A DNA stretch of 64,000 nucleotides from assembly GCF_001424985.1 (NCBI RefSeq), contig NZ_LMDA01000007.1, forward strand, positions 26,485-90,484, given 5' to 3'. The notes below the pieces were generated by a model. The model ran no database searches. It was not told the origin of the DNA and saw only the letters and a list, made by a program, of their open reading frames with translations. Every line of letters starts with the position of its first letter. Within the stretch, counting starts at the first letter, position 1. Shown here piece by piece: positions 44,670-51,991 of this stretch. The stretch is from Rhizobium sp. Root1212 (GTDB lineage: Bacteria > Pseudomonadota > Alphaproteobacteria > Rhizobiales > Rhizobiaceae). Position numbers and translations under genes: made by a program.

Positions 44670-44767
44670 GTGTCAATCGGACATGACGGGGATGGTGGAC
44701 GCAGCGGTTTTTCCGATTTCTCGCTGCGGGCAACGAAACGCCAGGCGAGCGCCCAACCCGTCCGCCG
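44670..44767 (+). repeat. 98-nt repeat, copy 1 (leader of a small gene)
   Basis: Begins GTGTCAATCGGACATGACG and ends CCCAACCCGTCCGCCG. It is identical to the copy at 61188-61285 (opposite strand) except for one base (AAACGCC against AAATGCC). It contains a possible stem GCAGCG/CGCTGC (44701-44725) and a perfect GGCG-AG-CGCC hairpin. It ends 24 bases before the ATG of a small gene whose paralogue follows the second copy at the same side. Confidence 0.9.
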
Positions 44768-44791
44768 CGTCCTTAACTCAAGGAGTAGCCA

Positions 44792-45013
44792 ATGATCGAT
44801 CCACCGACAGCCGAGCCAGGAAGCGGGGAACGGAAGGTCGAACTCGATCAAACCGTGGACTACGCTATTCAGCTCCTGATGGAGGAAGCCCACACACTCG
44901 GTTGGCAGCGGGTCGAATTCCTGACAGCAATCATGGATGCAGCGAAAAATCGCATCTCCGCAATGGAAGACGAACGCGAAATCGAAGATGTGCCACTTCT
45001 CAAGCCCAACTGA
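44792..45013 (+). CDS. Small protein paralogous to that at 60943-61161
   Basis: A 73-aa soluble, helical, acidic protein: ERKVELDQTVDYAIQLLMEEAH, then GWQRVEFLTAIMDAAKNR. About half its residues match the second paralogue in the window. AAGGAG lies before the ATG. The preceding 98-nt repeat would be in its 5' untranslated region. Function unknown. Confidence 0.75.
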   Translation: MIDPPTAEPGSGERKVELDQTVDYAIQLLMEEAHTLGWQRVEFLTAIMDAAKNRISAMEDEREIEDVPLLKPN

Positions 45014-45169
45014 GGCGACGCAGATGGCCGGTTCGAGATTTCGACCTGAGAATGATCCCCCATTTTTCATCTGATAAGTCTGTACGCGCAGCTTCACGGC
45101 CAATCGCCATCCATCTGTAACTTTTTGCCTTTTCGCGCGTTTCGAGAACAGGAACCAACGGAGGCTGCC

Positions 45170-45349
45170 ATGTCCAAGCGCGAACTGATCGATACCGGAA
45201 CCGATAAACGCTATGTGCGCCGTGATGAGGACGGCAGGTTCAAGGAGTCTGTCGATGTCGGTCGCTCGCTGTCGGCAGACAAGCGGCACGAGGCGAAAAC
45301 CGATGCCAAGCCTGGCGAAGGCGATAAGGGCGACCATAAGTCAAGGTGA
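45170..45349 (+). CDS. Small basic/acidic conserved rhizobial protein
   Basis: A 59-aa very hydrophilic protein: MSKRELIDTGTDKRYVRRDEDGRF then a Lys/Asp/His-rich tail. Such short proteins are common in Rhizobiaceae and probably unstructured. ACGGAGG lies before the ATG. Its stop overlaps the GTG start of the exonuclease gene (GTGA), so the two are translationally coupled. Confidence 0.7.
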   Translation: MSKRELIDTGTDKRYVRRDEDGRFKESVDVGRSLSADKRHEAKTDAKPGEGDKGDHKSR

Positions 45350-46152
45350 AAATCGCCACCTACAACGTCAACGGGGTCAACGGTCGTCTCGCAGTCCTAC
45401 TGCAATGGCTCGAAGAGGCATCCCCCGATATCGTCTGTCTTCAGGAGCTGAAAGCCCCGAACGCCAAATTTCCAGCCAAGGCGATTGAAGCCGCCGGGTA
45501 CGGCGCCATCTGGCACGGGCAGAAAAGCTGGAACGGTGTCGCGATCCTGGCAAGAGGAAATGAGCCGCTACTTACCCGCAAGGGCTTGCCGGGCGATCCC
45601 GACGACACCCAAAGCCGATACATCGAAGCGGCGATCGAGGGCATGGTGATCGGCTGCCTGTATCTGCCCAACGGCAATCCCTATCCCGGCCCGAAGTTCG
45701 ACTACAAGCTCGCTTGGTTTGAACGCCTTGCGATATATGCTGCGGAACTTCTTGAGCTTGATGTGCCCGTCATCCTTGCCGGCGACTACAATGTCATGCC
45801 GACGGAGCTCGACGTCTACAAGCCTGAACGCTGGATCGACGATGCGCTGTTTCGCGTTGAGGTCCGCGAAGCTTACAAGCAACTGTTAGGCCAGGGATGG
45901 ACAGATGCCATCAGGGCACTTCATCCCAGCGAGCGGATCTACACCTTTTGGGATTATTTCAGGAACGCTTTCGGCAGGAATGCTGGTCTCAGGCTCGATC
46001 ACTTTTTGCTCAGCCCGGATGTCGCCGCGCGCCTCGTCAAGGCCGAGGTGGACAAAGACGTTCGAGGTTGGGACCACACGAGCGACCATGCGCCGACATG
46101 GATCGAGCTTTCCGACAAGGCAATCAAAAGGAGACGAAAAAATGGAAGATGA
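45346..46152 (+). CDS. xth: Exodeoxyribonuclease III / AP endonuclease
   Basis: A 268-aa enzyme of the exonuclease III family. Motifs in order: TYNVNGVNGR, CLQELK (metal-binding Glu), GDYNVMPTELD, LDHFLLS and the final WDHTSDHAPTWIEL with the catalytic Asp-His. It cuts DNA at abasic sites and degrades 3' ends, so it complements the nearby SRAP function. The GTG start overlaps the preceding stop. The next small gene starts inside its end. Confidence 0.93.
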   Translation: MKIATYNVNGVNGRLAVLLQWLEEASPDIVCLQELKAPNAKFPAKAIEAAGYGAIWHGQKSWNGVAILARGNEPLLTRKGLPGDPDDTQSRYIEAAIEGMVIGCLYLPNGNPYPGPKFDYKLAWFERLAIYAAELLELDVPVILAGDYNVMPTELDVYKPERWIDDALFRVEVREAYKQLLGQGWTDAIRALHPSERIYTFWDYFRNAFGRNAGLRLDHFLLSPDVAARLVKAEVDKDVRGWDHTSDHAPTWIELSDKAIKRRRKNGR

Positions 46153-46354
46153 CTGGCGCGCTGAGGTCAGGCTGGGTCTGGAGGCACTGATCGACAAAGC
46201 CGTGGTAACAGGCGCAATACAGGTGGAAGTTTTTGCAGTGGTTAAAGACGAACTTGCTCGTCTGCGCGCCGCCATGGAACGTGATCCGGATCCGTCAGAA
46301 GACGACATCAAAACGGCTGAGGAGCCTGCCAACGATTGGCCCGGTGCATCTTAA
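46142..46354 (+). CDS. Small acidic protein coupled to exonuclease III
   Basis: A 70-aa protein (MEDDWRAEVRLGLEALIDKAVVTGAIQVEVF) with an acidic tail (DPDPSEDDIKTAEEPANDW). Its ATG lies 11 bases inside the end of the exonuclease gene with AGGAGACG upstream. Length and helical character are similar to the paralogous small proteins in the window, but no clear identity. Function unknown. Confidence 0.65.
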   Translation: MEDDWRAEVRLGLEALIDKAVVTGAIQVEVFAVVKDELARLRAAMERDPDPSEDDIKTAEEPANDWPGAS

Positions 46355-47002
46355 AACTCTTTCGGGCTGCTTAGAGGGGTTCTCACGATATTCCGCTCCG
46401 GGTTGTCGACGGGCGGTAGGTTACCTTTTCATAAATGGTCTGCTTAAATTATACGGCCTATTATTATGGTATAACATATCGCATAACCATATTTATGGAA
46501 CTTGTGGATGTTCGTGCCAGTGCCGAACCGTCGGGCTCAGAGATGGGGTCATCCTGTGGTCCGACAGGACATAAGGTGTTTTCGGTTGTCCCAGTTTAGT
46601 CAACCAGACAAGCGCTTATTGAAGTTATCTCGATCAGTGGATAAACCAGGCGCAACAACTGAAGCCGCCCATCACGTGTCGCTGCGGGCGACGCGACCCG
46701 GCTTGTACGAAAACGTCCGCCTTCAGGCACGGGCAACGATGCTCCTATGTTCGATCGACGGCAAAGTCGCCTTTAGGCGTGAACGGTAGTCGGCTTCGCA
46801 AGGTACTCTGCTGTTGTCTTCGCCTTGAAGGATCCAGATCAGGTTCAAATCACGAAGGATGATTGGGGAGAGCCGGTCATAGATTTCTTATCGGCAAACA
46901 TACCCAAATCCACCGAAGAGGAGGCGGGTGTTGTGTCTGCCTGTGCGTGTACAACAGGACCAGCCCCAGCTTCGAAACGAATCACTCGGTGCGAATTACG
47001 GG
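46355..47002. other. 648-base stretch without a convincing gene
   Basis: The only open frames are short and lack family resemblance. An AT-rich patch at 46440-46500 (GGCCTATTATTATGGTATAAC) may be a promoter. The rest looks like non-coding or eroded sequence between the DNA-repair group and the nitrate operon end. Confidence 0.4.
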
Positions 47003-47311
47003 TCAGACTGATGTCGATAACAGTTGAAGATAAACGCCGAAACTAGTGGATGCGAAAGCCGTCATTAGCGGAGATGGATGCGCCGGAAGAACCTTTGCCA
47101 GGAGCGTGCCAAGCGAGATTAAAAGTATGCCGGTCCAGAGGCCGTGGTTGGCGCAAACCAGTCCAATAGCGGAAATATTGAGGGCGCTGGCGATCATTGT
47201 CTCCGGCGACACCGCCACAGCGCTCGGCGTGGCAGAGTGAAAAATCCTGGTGAACCGCACCCAGCTCAGAGCGATTGTCAAAATCAAAAATACGGGAGCG
47301 ATGGACATCAC
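47003..47311 (-). CDS. Small membrane protein coupled to cysG
   Basis: A 102-aa hydrophobic protein with three likely membrane segments (APVFLILTIALSWVRF, ASALNISAIGLVCA, GILLISLGTLLAKVL). A GTG or the following ATG overlaps the cysG stop (GTGATG), which indicates translational coupling and membership in the nitrate operon. I do not recognise the family; a transport or membrane-assembly accessory is possible. Confidence 0.6.
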   Translation of the reverse strand: MMSIAPVFLILTIALSWVRFTRIFHSATPSAVAVSPETMIASALNISAIGLVCANHGLWTGILLISLGTLLAKVLPAHPSPLMTAFASTSFGVYLQLLSTSV

Positions 47312-48792
47312 CAGCGCCCCTTCCCTGTCATGGGAATATTCTCTTCCGCATCGTTTCCACGAGAAAGACGTTTAGCAAATACGTCGCCGATCGCGATCAG
47401 CACGGGGCTTTCGTAGCCGATCTCCGCGATACCTTCTGCAATGGTGAAAAGCGTGCCGTGCCACTGCCGCTCCGTGGCCCGACTGATCTCGCTGACGATA
47501 ACGGCCGGCGTTTCGGCTTTAAGGCCTTCCGCCATCAGTTGCTCGGCAATCAGCGGTGCAGTGCGGCCGCCCATATAGAAGATGTTCGTCGTGCGTGGAT
47601 CCGCCATAGAGCGCCAGTCGATGTCGGCCGGCAGCTCACTGTGGCGGGAATGGCCTGTCGTGAAGCGCACGGACTGGGCGTGGTCGCGGTGCGTGAGCGA
47701 AATGCCGAGGCGCGAAGCCATGGCACTTGCCGCTGTTATGCCGGGAATGACATCGACGGGGATGCCTTCCGCCTGCAGATGGGCGATTTCCTCGCCGGCC
47801 CGCCCGAAAACCATCGGATCGCCGGATTTCAGCCGCACCACGCGCTTGCCCGCCTTGGCGAGCCTCACCATCATCGCGTTGATATCCTCCTGCTTGCAGC
47901 TTTCGCGATCGCCGCGCTTGCCGACCAGCATGCGCTTGGCTTCGCGGCGAGCAAGTTCCAGCACATCGTCGGAGACCAGATCGTCGAACAGGATAACATC
48001 GGCCGCCTGCAAGGCGCGCATAGCCTTCAATGTCAGAAGCTCGGCATCGCCCGGCCCCGCGCCGACAAGCGTCACGCGGCCACGGTCGGTGGTGGTGGAG
48101 AGCGTTTCCGCCTCGCGGATCAGTTCGACCGCCGTGGCCTCGTCGGGCGTTTCGGCCTTGGTGAAGGCGCGATCGACGAATTTTTCCCAGAAGGCGCGGC
48201 GTTGCGGGCCTGGCTCCAGCCAGAGATTGACGCTTTCGCGGACGGACCGGGCTAGGGCCGCCCATGCCTTCAGGCTGCGCGGCAGAAGCGTCTCGATCCA
48301 GCGGCGGATGGCCTGCGCAAGGATGGGGGCCGCACCATCCGTCGAGATCGCGATGATCGCCGGCGAGCGGTTGACGATGGAGCCGAACTGGAACTGGCAA
48401 TAGGCCGGCTTGTCGATGACATTGACCGGCACGCCCGCAGCGTGGGCTGTCATGAAGAAAACCTCGGCCTCGTCTTGCTCCTCAAAATCACCGATTACGA
48501 GCGTTGCGCCTGCAAGAGCTTGTTTGTTCCAGAGTTCCGGTCTGTGGGTCAGCTTGGCGGAAGCATGGACCACTGGGCGGGCGAGCAGGGCCTCGAAGGT
48601 CTCGCTGAGTGTTTCTGCAAAAACCTCGACATGGGCGCCGCAGGAGGCGAGCAATTCCGCTTTCCACGCCGCTGCATCTGAGCCGCCGACGATGACGCAC
48701 CGCTTGTTCTCCAATGCCCAGAAGACCGGCAGCTTTGCCATGGCCTCCATACGGGCGGGTGCTTCATTCCGCGGCTGCTGCAAGACATCCAT
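47308..48792 (-). CDS. cysG: Sirohaem synthase CysG
   Basis: About 494 aa, with an N-terminal dehydrogenase/ferrochelatase part (FWALENKRCVIVGGSDAAAW) and a C-terminal uroporphyrinogen methyltransferase (VTLVGAGPGDAELLTLKA, VVRLKSGDPMVFGR, IPGITAASA). It makes sirohaem for the NirB nitrite reductase. The chosen ATG overlaps the end of nasA by 29 bases; ATG codons at 48750 and 48741 are alternatives, because the domain begins only near 48735. Last enzyme gene of the operon. Confidence 0.9.
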   Translation of the reverse strand: MDVLQQPRNEAPARMEAMAKLPVFWALENKRCVIVGGSDAAAWKAELLASCGAHVEVFAETLSETFEALLARPVVHASAKLTHRPELWNKQALAGATLVIGDFEEQDEAEVFFMTAHAAGVPVNVIDKPAYCQFQFGSIVNRSPAIIAISTDGAAPILAQAIRRWIETLLPRSLKAWAALARSVRESVNLWLEPGPQRRAFWEKFVDRAFTKAETPDEATAVELIREAETLSTTTDRGRVTLVGAGPGDAELLTLKAMRALQAADVILFDDLVSDDVLELARREAKRMLVGKRGDRESCKQEDINAMMVRLAKAGKRVVRLKSGDPMVFGRAGEEIAHLQAEGIPVDVIPGITAASAMASRLGISLTHRDHAQSVRFTTGHSRHSELPADIDWRSMADPRTTNIFYMGGRTAPLIAEQLMAEGLKAETPAVIVSEISRATERQWHGTLFTIAEGIAEIGYESPVLIAIGDVFAKRLSRGNDAEENIPMTGKGRW

Positions 48793-51415
48793 CGATGATC
48801 CCCCTGATTTCCGCGCGGCAGGAGCCGCAATTGGTTCCGGCATTGAGTTGCCTGCCGACAGCCTCGACGCTGTGGCAGCCACCGCGCACGGCGGCGACGA
48901 TCTGGTTGACGCCGACGCCGAAACATGAGCAGACGGTGGCGCCGGGATCGGGACGACCGGCACCGGGACGCCCGGCGACAAGCGTGAAGCGCTTGCGCAG
49001 GTTGCCGTGTTCGACTGTGAGCTGCGAAACCGCCCAAGTGCGGGCAACGGCCACCGGCTCGCGCGCCAGAAACAGCGCGGCGAGCAGCCTGTCGCCATCG
49101 AAGAAGGCAAGCCGGAGGTCTCCGGTCTGGTGATCGGCATAGCCCAAAGGCTCGACATGTCCATCAATGCCGAAGGTGGCGCGGCACCATGCGGTCCAGT
49201 CGGCAGGCACTTCGGCAAAAGCAAACTCGATCCGCCATCCGCCATCCGCCTTGGCCAAAGCCCAGTAGTCTGCTTGCGGCTGCACCGGCTTTGCGGCGGA
49301 CACGGCGAAACCATAGAGGGCGGCGGCGAAGGGTTGGGCTGAAATAGCAACGTTCTTGGAGGCTGGCTGGCCTGACACGGGATCGGTAAGGGGCGGCACG
49401 ACGGCATCGATGCGAGCTTTAGTGGCAAACTGGTCGTTCCAGTGCATCGGAACGAAGATACTGCCGCGGGCCTGCCGCTCGGTGATCAGGGCTCGAGCCA
49501 AGCTTTTGCCGTGGGGGCTTTCGATCTCGACCAGCCCGGCGCTACGGACGCCGATGGTCTGTGCATCGCGGGGATGGATTTCGGCAAAGGGCTCGGCGAT
49601 ATGGGCCGAAAGCCGGGCGCTTTTTCCCGTCCTCGTCATCGTGTGCCACTGGTCGCGGATACGGCCAGTGTTGAGCGTGAAGGGGAAATCCGTTGTCGTG
49701 CGGTCCGTTTCCGGCGGATAGACGGCGATGAAGCGCGCCCGTCTGTCGGGGTGATAGAAGCCGCCGTTTGAGAAAAACCGGGTCGTGTCGCAACCTTTTC
49801 CCGCCGGCTGCGGCCATTGGAACGGCGTCATCGCCTGATAGGCGGCATTCTCGACACCGGCATAGGCGCCGATATCGAAGTCGCGATCGCCCTTGTTTTC
49901 AAAAGCGGAAAGGGCTGCGTGCTCGGCAAAAATCTTCGAAGGCGCGGAGTAGTCGAAACCGGCAAAGCCCATGCGATCAGCAACTTCGCAAAGCTGCCAC
50001 CAGTCGGCCTTCGCCTTTCCGGGCGCGGCCAAGAAGGGACGCTGGCGAGAGATGCGGCGCTCCGAATTGGTCACCGCGCCATCCTTTTCGCCCCAGCCGA
50101 GTGAAGGCAGCAGCACATGGGCGTGGCGGGCGGTATCCGTCGTCTTCAGCACATCCGAGACGACGACGAAGGGACAGGCGGCAATAGCCGCCTCGACGGC
50201 ATCCGCATCCGGCATCGAGACGACCGGATTGGTCGCCATGATCCAGAGTGCCTTGATGCGCCCGTCGGCAACGGCGCGGAACATGTCGACGGCCTTCAGC
50301 CCGGCATGATCCGCGATGGCCGGCGACTGCCAGAAGCGCTGCACGCGGTCGCGATCTTCAGGGTTTTCGATCGCCATATGGGCCGCCAGCATATTGGCGA
50401 GACCACCGACCTCGCGGCCGCCCATGGCGTTTGGCTGGCCGGTCAGCGAAAACGGCCCCATGCCCGGACGTCCGATGCGGCCGGTCGCCAGATGACAGTT
50501 GATGATGGCATTGACCTTGTCGGTGCCGGACGAGGACTGGTTGACGCCCTGACTGTAGCAGGTGACGACCCGCTCGGTTCGTTCGAACAGGCTGAAAAAC
50601 TGACGCAGTTCGCTGGCGCCGAGCCCGGTGCGTTCCATCAATTCGGGAAAACGCAAGGTGCCCGCAGCGGCAAAGGCATCGGCAAAGCCGTTGGTGTGGG
50701 CGGCCACATAGTTTTCGTCGATGGCGCTCGTCTTGGCGAGATGGGCGAGCAGGCCGTTGAACAAGGCGATATCGCCATCCGGGCGGATCGCCAGATGCAG
50801 GTCGGCGAAATCGGCCGTCATCGTCCGGCGCGGATCGATCACCACCACCTTCATGCCCGGCCGGGCAGCTTTTGCAGCGGCAAGGCGCTGGTAGATGACC
50901 GGGTGGCACCAGGCGAGGTTCGAGCCGGTAAGGATGACGAGATCGGCAAGCTCAAGGTCTTCATAGGTGCCCGGCACCGTATCGGCGCCGAAGGACCGCT
51001 TGTGGCCCGCCACCGAAGACGACATGCAAAGCCTTGAATTCGTGTCGATATTGGCGGAGCCAATATAGCCCTTCATCAGCTTGTTGGCGATGTAGTAGTC
51101 CTCGGTCAGAAGCTGGCCGGAGACATAGAAGGCGACGGAATCCGGGCCATGTGCTGCGATCGCTGCGGAGAAACGCGCGGCGACGAGATCGAGTGCCTCG
51201 TTCCACTCTGCCGGCTTGCCGTCGATCTCCGGCTCCAGCAGGCGGCCGTCGAGATCGATGGTCTCCGCCAGCGCCGATCCCTTGGAGCAGAGGCGGCCGA
51301 AATTGGCGGGGTGATCGGGATCACCCTTCACCGAAACCTTGCCATCCTCATCGACCTTGGCGATCACCCCGCAGCCGACACCGCAATAGGGACAGGTGGT
51401 TTTCGTTTCAGCCAT
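48764..51415 (-). CDS. nasA: Assimilatory nitrate reductase catalytic subunit
   Basis: An 883-aa cytoplasmic molybdopterin enzyme. The N-terminal [4Fe-4S] site is TCPYCGVGCGV with GRLCSKG; the bis-MGD core includes MCMSSSVAGHKRSFG-type and GPFSLTGQPNAMGGREVGG stretches. A C-terminal BFD-like [2Fe-2S] domain has CSCFGVG and NCGSC. It reduces nitrate to nitrite. The ATG at 51415 is used since the Fe-S motif begins eight residues in. About 220 bases with a palindromic element separate it from nirD. Confidence 0.94.
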   Translation of the reverse strand: MAETKTTCPYCGVGCGVIAKVDEDGKVSVKGDPDHPANFGRLCSKGSALAETIDLDGRLLEPEIDGKPAEWNEALDLVAARFSAAIAAHGPDSVAFYVSGQLLTEDYYIANKLMKGYIGSANIDTNSRLCMSSSVAGHKRSFGADTVPGTYEDLELADLVILTGSNLAWCHPVIYQRLAAAKAARPGMKVVVIDPRRTMTADFADLHLAIRPDGDIALFNGLLAHLAKTSAIDENYVAAHTNGFADAFAAAGTLRFPELMERTGLGASELRQFFSLFERTERVVTCYSQGVNQSSSGTDKVNAIINCHLATGRIGRPGMGPFSLTGQPNAMGGREVGGLANMLAAHMAIENPEDRDRVQRFWQSPAIADHAGLKAVDMFRAVADGRIKALWIMATNPVVSMPDADAVEAAIAACPFVVVSDVLKTTDTARHAHVLLPSLGWGEKDGAVTNSERRISRQRPFLAAPGKAKADWWQLCEVADRMGFAGFDYSAPSKIFAEHAALSAFENKGDRDFDIGAYAGVENAAYQAMTPFQWPQPAGKGCDTTRFFSNGGFYHPDRRARFIAVYPPETDRTTTDFPFTLNTGRIRDQWHTMTRTGKSARLSAHIAEPFAEIHPRDAQTIGVRSAGLVEIESPHGKSLARALITERQARGSIFVPMHWNDQFATKARIDAVVPPLTDPVSGQPASKNVAISAQPFAAALYGFAVSAAKPVQPQADYWALAKADGGWRIEFAFAEVPADWTAWCRATFGIDGHVEPLGYADHQTGDLRLAFFDGDRLLAALFLAREPVAVARTWAVSQLTVEHGNLRKRFTLVAGRPGAGRPDPGATVCSCFGVGVNQIVAAVRGGCHSVEAVGRQLNAGTNCGSCRAEIRGIIDGCLAAAAE

Positions 51416-51464
51416 GATATCCGGCTCCCGATACAAGCAGTGTTTTCGTGATGCAGAAGCGACG

Positions 51465-51599
51465 ATCTCCCTCTTCTCCCCAGCGTGGACAAGATGCCCG
51501 CTGGGCAGATGAGGGGGCCTTGGCCAGGAGCTCAAAACCTGCCGCCCCCTCATCCGACGCTACGCGCCACCTTCTCCCCGCTGGGGAGAAGAGGGAGAT
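51465..51599. repeat. 135-bp palindromic intergenic element
   Basis: The arms ATCTCCCTCTTCTCCCCAGCG and its exact reverse complement at 51579-51599 (21 bases each) enclose further inverted sequence (CAGATGAGGGGG and CCCCCTCATCCG). The right arm also contains its own palindrome CTTCTCCCCGCTGGGGAGAAG. It lies between nirD and nasA. Elements of this kind are dispersed in Rhizobium and Agrobacterium genomes. In RNA it would form a long hairpin that could lower nasA expression or stabilise the nirBD message. Confidence 0.85.
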
Positions 51600-51633
51600 T
51601 GCCGCAGCTTCCTGCACGATCCACGTCATGCCG

Positions 51634-51963
51634 TTACTCCGCCGCCATCATCAGGCTTTCCAGCGCGATGAAGAGTTCGCCGTCCTCGTTGCGAAGAGGG
51701 ATGGTGCGAACTTCGCCTTCGTCCGCCCCCAGCGCCTTGCCGGTTTCGAGCGAAATCACCCAGTTGTGCAGCGGGCAGGTCACGGCCTTGCCGTGAACGA
51801 TGCCCTGCGTCAGTGGTCCGCCCTTGTGCGGGCAGTGGTCCTCGATGGCGAAGACCTCGTTTTCCGCCGTGCGGAAAACGCCGATCTTGCCTTGCGGCGT
51901 CTTCACGCAGCGCGCGCCCCGGAGCGGAATGTCGGCGATGTTGCCGATGGGATGCCAGTTCAT
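51634..51963 (-). CDS. nirD: Nitrite reductase small subunit NirD
   Basis: A 109-aa Rieske-like protein with the two iron-sulfur ligands pairs CPHKGGPL and CPLHNWV intact, which is typical of assimilatory types. It partners NirB. The ATG is chosen from the family N-terminus (MNWHPIG); an upstream frame overlaps nirB. Confidence 0.92.
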   Translation of the reverse strand: MNWHPIGNIADIPLRGARCVKTPQGKIGVFRTAENEVFAIEDHCPHKGGPLTQGIVHGKAVTCPLHNWVISLETGKALGADEGEVRTIPLRNEDGELFIALESLMMAAE

Positions 51964-51991
51964 GTCTCTTTCCTTTCCCAGATCACTCAAC

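Noticed and set aside
46825..47046. A 73-codon frame before the nitrate operon end
   Set aside because: No good ribosome site, overlaps the end of the coupled membrane protein gene, no recognisable content.
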